From NCBI GenBank assembly GCA_049652745.1, contig JBASEY010000026.1, positions 124,001 to 188,000 of the forward strand: DNA of 64,000 nt, written 5' to 3'. Source of the DNA: JBASEY01 sp049652745. GTDB taxonomy: Bacteria > CSSED10-310. Of the stretch, positions 36,243 to 44,661 are shown in pieces. A model generated the notes under the pieces. The model was not told where the DNA came from. It saw only the letters and a list, made by a program, of their open reading frames with translations, and ran no database searches. The stretch's first letter is position 1; every line of letters starts with the position of its first letter. The position numbers and the translations under genes are program-made.

Positions 36243-38555
36243 ATGAAACCGCCGCTGTTTTCAAAAATAAACAGATACACGGCATTTTGCCTGGTAATGT
36301 CTTTCTGCCTGGCATGCGCGATAGACAAAAACTATCGATATGGCTTGAATGCCCTGAAAAATGGTGATTACTACGCCGCTGTCGATTACCTCGAAAAAGC
36401 GGGTCAAAAAAACCCCGCCAATTTCGAAATTGCAGTTGCACTGGAAAAAGCTCGAAACTCGGCGGCAGCGTCTTTCCTGGAAAAAGCGCAAAAATCCCTT
36501 GACGAAGATGATTGCAATGCAGCACGGGATCTGCTGGAAAAAGCAGTGTTATATGACCCCGGCTATCCAGGTGTTGGACAATTGTATGACGAGATTGAAA
36601 AGAGAATCAGAGCTGGCCAGGCCTTTAGAGAAGGCGTAAGGTTTGAAAGGGATAACAACCTCTCGACAGCTCTGCAATGGTATCGGGAGGCGCTTCGTTT
36701 ATATCCTTTACACCGAGCAGCGGCGGCAAAAATCGATCAAATCGCCGATTTCAAGGAAAGCGTTCAGACAGGTGATCCGGAAGTGGTAAAAGTCACCTTT
36801 CAGATTGAAGACATGCCGTTGCGGGATGTCTTCACGGCATTGGCGTCGGTCGCAAAAATCAATCTGTTGATCGATGAATCGGTTCAGGACGATCGCATGG
36901 TCAGCGTCCACCTGGATGATATCGATGTCGTGCAGGCAATGGAGGATATTGCGGCGACTCACGGTCTGATGATGGTCAAGCTCGAGTCGAACACGCGTAT
37001 TCTATGTGCGGACACCCCGGAAACACGTTTTCGTTATGGTCGGGAAGATGTGCGTCTGTTTCCGCTTCAGTATGCCGATGCTGACCGGATAAAGGTATTG
37101 TTGGAGCCTGTGGCGGACACGGCGGTGATTTTAGCCGATCAGAGAACGAATTCCGTCGTCGTTCGAACACGACCCGATCAGATGAATCTTGTATCTGAAT
37201 TGATACAGGCTCTTGATATCAGAGAATCCGAAGTTTTAGTGGAAGTTGAAATTCTTGAGGTGACCCGTAACCGTATGGAAGAAATCGGTCTCGACCTGGG
37301 CGAAAATGCTTTTGTTAAGGCGTCTCTTGGAGGCGCTGTCAAACAATCGGGTTCGGCAGGGACGCTGACAGTATCGGAATTGTCCGATATAACCGGCGGA
37401 AAGATTTTCCTGACGGTGCCGTCGCTTTATTTAAAATTGATCAAAAAGGATTCCCATACAAAGGTTTTGGCTCAGCCTCGATTGCGTATAGTCAATCGAA
37501 CACCGGCCCGCCTGCATATCGGTGAGCAGGTCCCGATCAAAGTTGCCGGCAGCTTTTTCAGAAACACCTCGGAAGAACTCTCATCATATCAATATCGGGA
37601 TATAGGTATTGTGTTGAATATGACGCCGCGTATTTTAAGCGATTCCGAGTTGGCTCTCGATCTTAAGCTCGCCGTAAGCGCGATAACCCGAGAAAGTAGT
37701 GAAGGTCACCCAACGATTGGAACGCGGGAAGTTGAGACAACTTTGAGATTACGGCATGGTGAGGTTGAAATCATTGCCGGCTTGATAAAGGAAGATGAAC
37801 GTAAAGGCAGTATAAAAATGCCGCTGCTGGGGGATGTTCCGGTTCTGGGTCGCCTGTTTAGATCGGAGAGCGACTCGGCACAGCAGACGGATATCGTCAT
37901 TTCGCTGACACCTCATATTTTGGATCGACGAATGGTTTTAACCGACGACACGCCGTTATGGCATGGAGACGTCAAAACAGGGCCTTCTAAAAAAACAGCT
38001 TCAGGGCGGCAGCGTACGCCCATGGTATCGGAAAAAACAGCTATCGATGACAGTCGAATACCACAGGCCGCCGAGCGCGTGAGTGAACCGCAACAAGAGA
38101 AAGAAACGGGGCAGGCATCGATGATTACCGTATCAGTCAATCCTCCTCAAACGTTTTTGACGGTCAACGGTTCATCGGCTATCTCGATCGATGTCGAAAA
38201 CGCCGTGAATGTCGCCAGTGTGCCGTTTTACATCGATTATGACGCGACGGTACTGGGCATAAGGGAAGTCAAGGAAGGTCCGTTTATGGGCAGCGACGGC
38301 ATGTCGACGGTTTTCATGTCGTCTGTCGATGAGCGGCGCGGACGAATTATCGTAGGGCTTTCGAGAGTCGGCGCCGGCATGGGTATATCCGGTTCCGGAA
38401 CATTGGTGGAAATTTATATCGATGGAAAGAATCCCGGTGAATCCCCGATAGCTTTCAGCCATGAATATGTTTTCGATCCCGGCATGCAAACGATACCGGC
38501 TGATTTTGTGGACGGCAGTGTGGTCGTTGCCGACGAATCTGATTCAGGGATTTAA
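36243..38555 (+). CDS. Secretin with N-terminal TPR repeats and C-terminal cohesin-like domain
   Basis: The 770-residue protein has a lipoprotein-type signal (FCLVMSFCLACA, Cys about 25), TPR repeats (about 30-170), an N0/STN-type domain (MPLRDVFTALASVAKINLLID at about 195-215) and an N1-like domain. A secretin domain (about 320-560) contains VPIKVAG and the signature IIAGLIKEDERKGSIKMPLLGDVPVLGRLF, present in pieces at about 517-545. After a linker, residues 625-765 look like a cohesin-type beta-sandwich (VNVASVPFYIDYDATVLGI at about 657). Secretins form outer-membrane gates for type II secretion or type IV pili. No other pilus or secretion gene is nearby, so the system is undetermined. Confidence 0.88.
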   Translation: MKPPLFSKINRYTAFCLVMSFCLACAIDKNYRYGLNALKNGDYYAAVDYLEKAGQKNPANFEIAVALEKARNSAAASFLEKAQKSLDEDDCNAARDLLEKAVLYDPGYPGVGQLYDEIEKRIRAGQAFREGVRFERDNNLSTALQWYREALRLYPLHRAAAAKIDQIADFKESVQTGDPEVVKVTFQIEDMPLRDVFTALASVAKINLLIDESVQDDRMVSVHLDDIDVVQAMEDIAATHGLMMVKLESNTRILCADTPETRFRYGREDVRLFPLQYADADRIKVLLEPVADTAVILADQRTNSVVVRTRPDQMNLVSELIQALDIRESEVLVEVEILEVTRNRMEEIGLDLGENAFVKASLGGAVKQSGSAGTLTVSELSDITGGKIFLTVPSLYLKLIKKDSHTKVLAQPRLRIVNRTPARLHIGEQVPIKVAGSFFRNTSEELSSYQYRDIGIVLNMTPRILSDSELALDLKLAVSAITRESSEGHPTIGTREVETTLRLRHGEVEIIAGLIKEDERKGSIKMPLLGDVPVLGRLFRSESDSAQQTDIVISLTPHILDRRMVLTDDTPLWHGDVKTGPSKKTASGRQRTPMVSEKTAIDDSRIPQAAERVSEPQQEKETGQASMITVSVNPPQTFLTVNGSSAISIDVENAVNVASVPFYIDYDATVLGIREVKEGPFMGSDGMSTVFMSSVDERRGRIIVGLSRVGAGMGISGSGTLVEIYIDGKNPGESPIAFSHEYVFDPGMQTIPADFVDGSVVVADESDSGI

Positions 38556-38572
38556 GCCGTGGATGGTAACGA

Positions 38573-38917
38573 TCAGACGGTCGCAAGACGTCGGGTTTCG
38601 CGCCTAATCTTTTTCAACTTTTTGCGATAAGCCTCTTTTTCCGATTTTGACAGAGTATCTCTCTTTTCGGCCAGCTCTGCACGAAGCGCAGTTCGTTCTT
38701 TTTTCAGATTTGTGATGCTCGCACGAGCCTCGGATTTTTTGCGTTCAGCTTCTTTTTGATGAGGATTTTCGATGTTTTTTACCGTGCATATTGCACGAAG
38801 AACCTGTTCCTTGTTCATTCCATGCACGCCCTGGATCACCTCGAGAGTCAATGCGATTTCCCGAAGCTTGGTGACCGGCAGCTTGACCAGGTCGTCATAT
38901 GTCATCGTATTGCTCAT
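38573..38917 (-). CDS. Small Rho-N/SAP-like, coiled-coil protein
   Basis: This 114-residue protein begins with a short helical module (MTYDDLVKLPVTKLREIAL, then GVHGMNKEQVLRAI) that resembles the SAP-like fold at the N-terminus of Rho. A highly basic, charged coiled coil (about 48-110) follows. This layout suggests nucleic-acid binding, but I cannot name a function. A strong AAGGAGG Shine-Dalgarno precedes the ATG at 38917. It is convergent with the secretin gene, with 17 bases between the stops. Confidence 0.75.
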   Translation of the reverse strand: MSNTMTYDDLVKLPVTKLREIALTLEVIQGVHGMNKEQVLRAICTVKNIENPHQKEAERKKSEARASITNLKKERTALRAELAEKRDTLSKSEKEAYRKKLKKIRRETRRLATV

Positions 38918-39276
38918 AACTCAAATTCCTCCTTAAAAAACAATCGTTTGTTTGTCTGAAAAAATCTCAGGCTGTAGCACGGTAACAAAATCAAAATAAA
39001 AATACAATACTGCTTACATATGACAGCCAAGATGGTTTGAGTCGTTTAAAACATGAGGCATATTTTGAATGACAATTTTTGTTAAACACGGTCAGCAGAC
39101 TGACAAAATTTGCCGGCGTTGACAGTGATGAGAGAACCCTATTTCTGAGTGATGGTCAGAAAAAATGCTCTAAATATAAATAAGAAAGGTAAAACAGCTA
39201 AGATTCTTCATCGGGGCACAAAAATTGCAGAATTTATATTTAGGGTTTTAAAGTTTTTTTTTTCAGGAGGATAATC
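38918..39276. other. Divergent intergenic region with sigma-54 promoter
   Basis: The 359 bases between the Rho-N-like gene and the secreted-protein gene contain no credible ORF. The right end holds the sigma-54 promoter at 39214-39229. The remaining AT-rich DNA (about 38990-39200) could bind an upstream activator, but I see no clear inverted repeat. Confidence 0.55.
39214..39229 (+). promoter_or_regulatory. Sigma-54 (-24/-12) promoter
   Basis: The sequence GGGCACAAAAATTGCA has the invariant GG (39215-39216), exactly ten bases, then GC (39227-39228). It matches the TGGCAC-N5-TTGCA consensus except at the first base. Transcription would start near 39240, with a leader of about 37 bases ending in CAGGAGG before the ATG at 39277. 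Expression would then need a sigma-54 activator. Confidence 0.7.
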
Positions 39277-40044
39277 ATGTTTCTTAGAAAAAGTATCGGT
39301 TTTTTAGCAATTCTATGTGTCGTCAGCGGTTTGGCGAATGCGCAGACGCCCGGGCCTCTGCCGGGAACGCCGCTGGCTTTGACGTGCATGCCCTTCGTAA
39401 CTTCACCCGGCATCACGTCAGTTGAATCGATAGCGAATTGGAATTATCTGGATAGAGTGTGTGTCGTTCTTGAAAATACGACAGGAGGAGCGATTGAAAT
39501 AGCCGGTGTACAAGGGTATTTCACTCGGACGGATAACCCGTTGATCGCACAGTTGCGAATCTGGGAAGTGCAGAATGAACATTTGCTTCCCAATGTCGGT
39601 GCCGCTTGCATCATGGTGTCGGAAGGGACCTATGATTTTGCTGCAGCGCCAGTACCGGGTTTTCCACAAATCGCCCTGGTTCAACTCGATCTGACCAGCT
39701 ATCCAGGTATGACGAAGTTACCGGTTATCAACCCTGGAAAGAAGTTTATCGTCGATTTAATCAATGTCACCGAGCAACCATCCATGGAGATGACGGCTGA
39801 AGTGCCCGGCCAATGTCCTCCAAGCTTTTGGGCCGAGAGAACGAATATATTCGGCAATCAGGTCGGCGCGACATTGACCTGGAATTTCAAGGAAGATATA
39901 GGCCTGCCCACGAATTTTTATCTGGGAGTGACCTATTTCGACAATGCGGATCCTAGAACCCCAGCGATGGGAACCGTCGGTTTGATAGGTTTACTGGTTG
40001 CCGTGTCGTTTGCGTTGACCGGACGAAACAAAAAACGGAGTTGA
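39277..40044 (+). CDS. Secreted surface protein with C-terminal IPTL/PEP-CTERM-like sorting tail
   Basis: This 255-residue protein has a clean signal peptide (IGFLAILCVVSGLANA-QT) and a beta-rich body of about 200 residues, with a few Cys. It ends in a three-part tail: a short PAMGTVGL motif, a hydrophobic stretch (LLVAVSFAL) and a basic end (GRNKKRS). This resembles IPTL-CTERM/PEP-CTERM sorting signals processed by exosortase- or rhombosortase-like enzymes, neither of which is in the window. The gene has a CAGGAGG Shine-Dalgarno and follows the sigma-54 promoter. The body is not recognised. Confidence 0.7.
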   Translation: MFLRKSIGFLAILCVVSGLANAQTPGPLPGTPLALTCMPFVTSPGITSVESIANWNYLDRVCVVLENTTGGAIEIAGVQGYFTRTDNPLIAQLRIWEVQNEHLLPNVGAACIMVSEGTYDFAAAPVPGFPQIALVQLDLTSYPGMTKLPVINPGKKFIVDLINVTEQPSMEMTAEVPGQCPPSFWAERTNIFGNQVGATLTWNFKEDIGLPTNFYLGVTYFDNADPRTPAMGTVGLIGLLVAVSFALTGRNKKRS

Positions 40045-40047
40045 TGC

Positions 40048-41268
40048 GTGCGCCGAACGATATTTATCACTTTGGTTTTGACATTGGTTTTTTCCATCGA
40101 TGTCGGCGCTGGTCCTCAAAATGATCAGCCGTTGGACTACCAGGTATATTCGAAAGAACTGATCGGCGGTGATGTGGCGGTATCCGCTTTGGGGCTTTAC
40201 GGCACAGTCGGCAAAACGTGTTCGGGCAGCTTTGATTTGACAGGGAAAATCCCGTATCCGGCACGAACGACCATCGATGCCGCCTATGTCGTTTTAATCA
40301 GCAGAACCGATAACCCAGGCGTTGTGAATATCGATCTGTCGTTTGATTCCAGCCCGGCCGCGCAGCAGGATCAACTGTTCGAAGATGTGCATCTTTCGGG
40401 CTATTACAAAACCTATTTATGGGACGTGTCGGATCTGGTCACCGATCCGACTCAGACGACATACAGCTTCGGCTTGTCACCCTGCAGCGCCTTCACACAT
40501 ACCTACGGAATCGCTTTGGTCGCCGTAATATCGGACAGCGGCCAATCCTTTGGCCGTCGAATCAGCATCACTGCCGGTATGGAGTATCTATGGCAAGTCT
40601 GGATGACCGGCTGGGGTGAAGCTCACTTCGATGAGACGTTGCCGAACGGAAACGATTACCGATTACAGGTATTTGTCGGGATGGACACGCCGGGTGCGGA
40701 TAATGAGGGCCTGGCTTTCGAGAATGTCAGTCTTGTCACCAACGGGCAAATTTTCACGGCCGCTAATGGCGATTATTGTACATGGTATCGATCCGCTCAA
40801 TTCTCCTATTCCGGCGGTACAGGCATACAGTCGGCCAAACTCCATCCCGGAATCGACCCTAGCGGCCTGTTATGGTCGCTGGCTGTTCTGTTGAGCCCGG
40901 CCGATGTGCCGACGCCGACGCCGACACCGACCAATACGCCGACGAATACGCCGACTAACACGCCTACAAACACACCGACCAACACGCCTACAAATACACC
41001 GACCAACACGCCTACAAATACACCGACGAACACACCCACCAACACGCCGACGAATACGCCGACAAATACGCCGACAAATACTCCCACCAACACGCCGACA
41101 CCCACCAATACGCCTACGCAGACTCCGACGAATACACCGACGAGAACTCCGACCAATACTCCGACGTTCACGCCCAGACCGATACCCGCCACCAGCGGCG
41201 CCGGCAACGGTATTTTATTGATTGTATTGACTGTCATCCTGCTGATTGCGCCCAAGATGCGAAAATAA
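40048..41268 (+). CDS. Secreted surface protein with Thr-Pro stalk and C-terminal membrane anchor
   Basis: The 406-residue protein starts at GTG 40048, three bases after the previous stop. It has a signal peptide (IFITLVLTLVFSIDVGAG) and a beta-rich domain of about 265 residues that faintly resembles DUF3344-type surface domains (DAAYVVLISRTD, YGIALVAVISD). A stalk of about 90 residues, mostly repeated TNTP, follows. It ends with a hydrophobic helix and basic residues (ILLIVLTVILLIAPKMRK), as in cell-surface anchors. It probably stands off the cell surface on a rigid, perhaps glycosylated stalk. It is likely co-transcribed with the gene at 39277. Confidence 0.75.
   Translation: MRRTIFITLVLTLVFSIDVGAGPQNDQPLDYQVYSKELIGGDVAVSALGLYGTVGKTCSGSFDLTGKIPYPARTTIDAAYVVLISRTDNPGVVNIDLSFDSSPAAQQDQLFEDVHLSGYYKTYLWDVSDLVTDPTQTTYSFGLSPCSAFTHTYGIALVAVISDSGQSFGRRISITAGMEYLWQVWMTGWGEAHFDETLPNGNDYRLQVFVGMDTPGADNEGLAFENVSLVTNGQIFTAANGDYCTWYRSAQFSYSGGTGIQSAKLHPGIDPSGLLWSLAVLLSPADVPTPTPTPTNTPTNTPTNTPTNTPTNTPTNTPTNTPTNTPTNTPTNTPTNTPTNTPTNTPTNTPTPTNTPTQTPTNTPTRTPTNTPTFTPRPIPATSGAGNGILLIVLTVILLIAPKMRK
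40909..41175 (+). repeat. Period-12 TNTP-coding tandem repeat
   Basis: About 267 bases are built from 12-bp units of the form ACN-CCN-ACN-AAY. They encode TNTP about fourteen times and then drift (TPTP, TQTP, TRTP, TFTP). Synonymous variation between units shows it is not perfectly homogenised. It forms the extracellular stalk of the surface protein, and unit number may vary between strains. Confidence 0.9.
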
Positions 41269-41340
41269 CAGAGGGTTTAAGGGGAGGTTAGAGGAGGCTT
41301 TTCCCTTGGCGCGGGCTCCTGAAAAACACGGGAATCCGCG

Positions 41341-42063
41341 TCATCGTTTTTTATGCTGAAAATAACGGTCGGCTTGTCTCAGTTTGTCGAATGTGCCGAT
41401 ATCGGACCAGAACGTTTTGAGCTGATGAATCCGGACTGTCGAACTGCGGGCGAGGGATAACAAGGCGTCGGTCAGCTCATATTCGCCGCGCGGTGATGGT
41501 TTGACCTGTCGAATATGATCAAAAACCTCCGGCTGTAAAACCATTAAACCTGCATTGATCAGGTTGCCGGGTTCCGTTCCTTTGGCAGGTTTTTCAACAA
41601 GATCGACCAAGCGTTCATTCTGTATGACTAAAACCCCTCCTGTCCAGGGGGTATCACTGGCCCATGCGGCAAGTAAACTGTCGGATAGGGCATTTTGATA
41701 GGCTTGGAAAAAAGCCCGGTAGTCCTGCAGATCAACCAAAACATCTCCGTAACCGAGAAAAAACGGTTCGTTTTGGATAAAATCAGCTGCCGGCAGAACG
41801 GCTCGAGCTGTCCCGTCCACGATTTTCTGATGGAAATAATGTATGTTGACGTTGAATCGGGCTCCGTCACCAAAGTATTCGATGATTTGGTCTGCCAGGT
41901 GGCTGACAACGATCGCCAGGTCGCCGACTCCACAGATTTGAAGCCCTTCAATAATGCGTTGCAAAATGGGTTTGCCGCCGACACGCAGAAGCGGTTTGGG
42001 ATTGTAGTCAGTCAACGGGCTGAGCCGAACACCTCTACCAGCAGCTAACAGAATACCTTTCAT
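41341..42063 (-). CDS. Sugar nucleotidyltransferase (NTP_transferase family)
   Basis: This 240-residue protein has the nucleotide-binding start KGILLAAGRGVRLSPLTD with the conserved KPLLRVGGKPIL, FLGYGDVLVDL with the metal-binding Asp, and the sugar-binding region VEKPAKGTEPGNLINAGLMVL. It most resembles glucose-1-phosphate thymidylyl/uridylyl- or mannose-1-phosphate guanylyltransferases. The product cannot be fixed from sequence. ATG 42063 puts the P-loop-like motif at the N-terminus as expected; an upstream in-frame ATG at 42126 would add 21 residues. It stands alone, but could feed the GT-C enzymes elsewhere in the window. Confidence 0.88.
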   Translation of the reverse strand: MKGILLAAGRGVRLSPLTDYNPKPLLRVGGKPILQRIIEGLQICGVGDLAIVVSHLADQIIEYFGDGARFNVNIHYFHQKIVDGTARAVLPAADFIQNEPFFLGYGDVLVDLQDYRAFFQAYQNALSDSLLAAWASDTPWTGGVLVIQNERLVDLVEKPAKGTEPGNLINAGLMVLQPEVFDHIRQVKPSPRGEYELTDALLSLARSSTVRIHQLKTFWSDIGTFDKLRQADRYFQHKKR

Positions 42064-42337
42064 GTCATGAAACACCTCGAAATAAAACGTTCCAACCAGT
42101 CCGCTGAATCTTAGTCTACTGATCAATTGAGATCAACTTCTGTGTTTCGTGAGCTAGTCTGGCTGTTAAAAGCTGAGCCATTCGATCCGGTGATTCTTCG
42201 GCGCCTGGTTGCTGGTGGAGCGAAGGTGACTGTTTGAACACGAGGCCAAAGATTACAGGATGGGTAGGATTAGATTGCAAGATGGATCAGACATCTTTGA
42301 CCTGATATTTTAATTTGTCGATGGCATAGGTTTTCTT

Positions 42338-43510
42338 TCAGTCATCAACCTGGGGCTTGCGCGGTTTCTTTCTCTTCTCTCCCGCCAGGCCACTAAGCTC
42401 AGCTTCAATCTCCTCCACGCTCGGCAGGCTGGATTTAAGTTCTTGGGGTAAGGCACGAGTAAGTTCGTAGGTGGAAATGCCGATGGGTTTGTCTATTCCA
42501 GCAAAACTGTACTCGGCCAATAGGCGGCTGCGATCTTGACAAAGAATCAAACCAATAGTCGGGTTGTCCGTAATATGTTTTAAGCGGTCGTTGACCACGT
42601 TACAGTAGAAGTTGAGTTTTCCAGCGTATTCAGGTTTGAACTTGCCCTTCTTTAGTTCAATCACTACAAATGCGCGCAGATGCAAATGGTAGAAAAGCAG
42701 GTCAATATAGAAATCTTCATCACCGACTTCCACTTTGTACTGCCTCCCAACAAAGGCGAATCCCTGCCCCAGTTCCAGCAGGAACTTCTCGAGATGCCGC
42801 ACCAGGCTCGTCTCCAAATCGCGTTCCTGAAACGGTTCTGTCAGAGTCAGAAAGTCGAAAATGTATGGATCTTTAAGTGTTTGCTGTACAAGATCCGACT
42901 GATGCTCTGGCAGGGTCACAGCAAAGTTCGATCGCGCCTTACCCTGCCGGAGGTGTGCCCGCGTCTCGATCTGCATTGACAGAATGTTGCGACTCCAGCC
43001 ATTGATAAGGATCTGCTCCATGTACCAAATGCGGGTGGAGAGATCTTTGACCTTCTCCATCAGGACGACGTGGTGAAACCAAGGAATTGACCAAAGCAGC
43101 CCATCGCCCAATTTTGCCAAAGCGCTTGTTTTTGCACCAGGCTGCTGCAAAGTTGGATCTAAGTGCAATTGTGACGCAGCCTGCGGCACAATTAATTCAG
43201 GATCGGGATACGCACGGAAAAATGATAGCATACGCTTGATATTTCGTTCCGAAAAACCCTTCAATTCCGGCATTTCATTTTTCAGCTCCCGCGCCAGCCG
43301 GGGAATGACACCTGCGCCCCAGCCTTCGTGCCTCTGGCGGGCGTCAATCATGTGGCCAATATCCCAGTAGAGCTGGATCAACTCGGAGTTGACCGTCAGT
43401 ATAGCTCGAACTTGCGACGCCTGAATGCGGGTTTTTATTTCGACAAAGAGCGAGGCGTAGCCCGACCCGTCTTGAACCAGACCCTTTTTATGTTCTTCAC
43501 GGTTATCCAT
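42338..43510 (-). CDS. PDDEXK nuclease-family protein (YhcG/DUF1016)
   Basis: This 390-residue protein has the DUF1016 N-terminal region (TVNSELIQLYWDIGHMI, GFSERNIKRMLSFFRAYP) and the C-terminal PDDEXK-type nuclease fold, with DEDFYIDLLFYH and VVIELKKG (about 270-300) as the active-site Asp and Glu-x-Lys. YhcG proteins often sit beside restriction-modification or toxin-antitoxin genes and are part of the mobile gene pool. Here the only partner is a frameshifted fragment whose reading frame ends inside its start codon region. The C-terminal tail is Lys/Arg-rich. It is surrounded by about 270 and 800 bases without genes and is probably acquired. Confidence 0.9.
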   Translation of the reverse strand: MDNREEHKKGLVQDGSGYASLFVEIKTRIQASQVRAILTVNSELIQLYWDIGHMIDARQRHEGWGAGVIPRLARELKNEMPELKGFSERNIKRMLSFFRAYPDPELIVPQAASQLHLDPTLQQPGAKTSALAKLGDGLLWSIPWFHHVVLMEKVKDLSTRIWYMEQILINGWSRNILSMQIETRAHLRQGKARSNFAVTLPEHQSDLVQQTLKDPYIFDFLTLTEPFQERDLETSLVRHLEKFLLELGQGFAFVGRQYKVEVGDEDFYIDLLFYHLHLRAFVVIELKKGKFKPEYAGKLNFYCNVVNDRLKHITDNPTIGLILCQDRSRLLAEYSFAGIDKPIGISTYELTRALPQELKSSLPSVEEIEAELSGLAGEKRKKPRKPQVDD

Positions 43511-43638
43511 TTTTCACTTCCCGAAGCAGTTTCTTCAACCTCTCGGTGATCTCGTGCTCGATTTGTAGCACATCCCATTTCCCGATAAATCTCACAAATC
43601 GCCCCTCGAATCCGAGAGTTCTCTACCTCAAACTTCAA
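43503..43638 (-). pseudogene. Short frameshifted gene remnant upstream of the nuclease
   Basis: Two frames carry protein-like sequence. The first reads KFEVENSRIRGAICEIYREM from a TTG at 43638. The second continues, shifted by one base at an ATGGGATG run, as DVLQIEHEITERLKKLLREV and then stops with TAA at 43505-43503. That stop overlaps the nuclease start by eight bases, as in an operon. Removing one G joins the frames into about 45 residues. The first part weakly recalls GxxExxY-type proteins, but I would not name it. Confidence 0.35.
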
Positions 43639-44324
43639 TTTTCCTATTATTTAGAATCCCGAATATCCCGTTGTTCCTTCGACACTTCTACGTGTTCTCT
43701 ACTCTAAGTTCTTCAATATCTTTGATCTCAACAGTTCTTTTGTCAAATCAGATAATAACGGGTTTATATGTTTGGTTCAAACTCTTCCCAATACTCTTCT
43801 TTTCTACCTCCTACATACCGCAATAGCACATATACTTGAAGCTTTTAAATATTCCGTTCTTTCGATTGTTCAGTCCCTCTGTGTCAATATGAATGAGACA
43901 CCTAGCCTATGAAAGATTAGTGTAGTAAACTTTGAGTCAAAATAAAACTATGTGGAGCTGTTTCAGCAAAATCTTCTTTTTGGTGCGGAATCCTCAGCGG
44001 TCATTTTTCTGAAAAGTCACTTGGAATTCCATTTTCAAGATCGAAAATCAGCGTTTTTCACAGGAATATCAAAAAACCGCAAACCAAATACGCCTCTTAA
44101 TAGGCATCTCACTATTGCGGGATGGGGTATAGTCTAAAAATTGGCCTGAGATCTTGTATAAAGCTAAGATATTCAATCTGTCAGGAAGAATTTAAATTGT
44201 CCTATACCAGGAACTGCCTAAATTTCCTTCCATCAGCGCCGCTCGAATAAAACACTGTGAATCGATAAACAAGATTGTTTGACAAAAGCGTTGAATCCAT
44301 TTAAAAGTATGGCAGGAGGTCGAA
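43639..44324. other. Gene-poor AT-rich region
   Basis: About 690 bases between the nuclease remnant and the DUF2007 gene have no gene I can support. The one longer open stretch (43952-44137, plus strand) has no ribosome-binding site and an unconvincing composition. The right end holds a promoter candidate at 44279-44307. This looks like decayed sequence at the edge of an acquired segment. Confidence 0.55.
44279..44307 (+). promoter_or_regulatory. Candidate promoter for the DUF2007 gene
   Basis: TTGACA (44279-44284) and TAAAAG (44302-44307) are 17 bases apart. The predicted transcript start is about 11 bases before the ATG, overlapping the Shine-Dalgarno, which is very short and lowers confidence. 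Confidence 0.35.
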
Positions 44325-44609
44325 ATGGAAACAGTCACTGTCTTCACCACCTATGACGACAGGGAAGCTCAAATCATCAAAAACCTGTTGGCTGAGTATG
44401 ATATTGAATGCCAGGTTGTATCCTCTATTTCGCACTCCGTTTTTCCATTTACCCACGATCATCGACTGGCAAAGATAAATATCATCGTTACGGAACAGGA
44501 GGCGCATCGGGCTGAAGAAATCATTTCGGGATTTCTTGACAGTTCGGAACCCTCATTTAGTGACGAGACGTTTTCTGAGGCTGATGAAAACGATCAAGAG
44601 CCGGTCTGA
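44325..44609 (+). CDS. DUF2007-type small protein
   Basis: This 94-residue protein has the DUF2007 pattern: TVFTTYDDREAQIIKNLLAEYDIECQV in parts, then INIIVTEQEAHRAEEII. The family is described as putative signal-transducing but has no known mechanism. The last 25 residues are acidic. An AGGAGG Shine-Dalgarno precedes ATG 44325. It lies 52 bases before pheS and may be co-transcribed with it. Confidence 0.85.
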   Translation: METVTVFTTYDDREAQIIKNLLAEYDIECQVVSSISHSVFPFTHDHRLAKINIIVTEQEAHRAEEIISGFLDSSEPSFSDETFSEADENDQEPV

Positions 44610-44661
44610 TTGTCATCATCACAGATAAAAGGAAAACAATCTTTCAAGCGTGGAGAGAATG

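Noticed and set aside
40909..41175. Possible CRISPR-like repeat array
   Set aside because: The period is 12 bases, in frame with a protein stalk, with no spacers of constant length.
40806..41255. Minus-strand ORF encoding a VGVFVGVL repeat
   Set aside because: It is the mirror image of the TNTP repeat, has no ribosome-binding site, and the plus-strand gene has a signal peptide and an anchor.
42127..42237. 36-residue open frame with protein-like composition (RELVWLLKAEPFDPVILRRL)
   Set aside because: It starts with TTG without a Shine-Dalgarno and matches nothing I know. It might be the tail of a decayed gene.
43952..44137. 61-residue plus-strand ORF in the gene-poor region
   Set aside because: No ribosome-binding site and no family features; the surrounding DNA appears non-coding.
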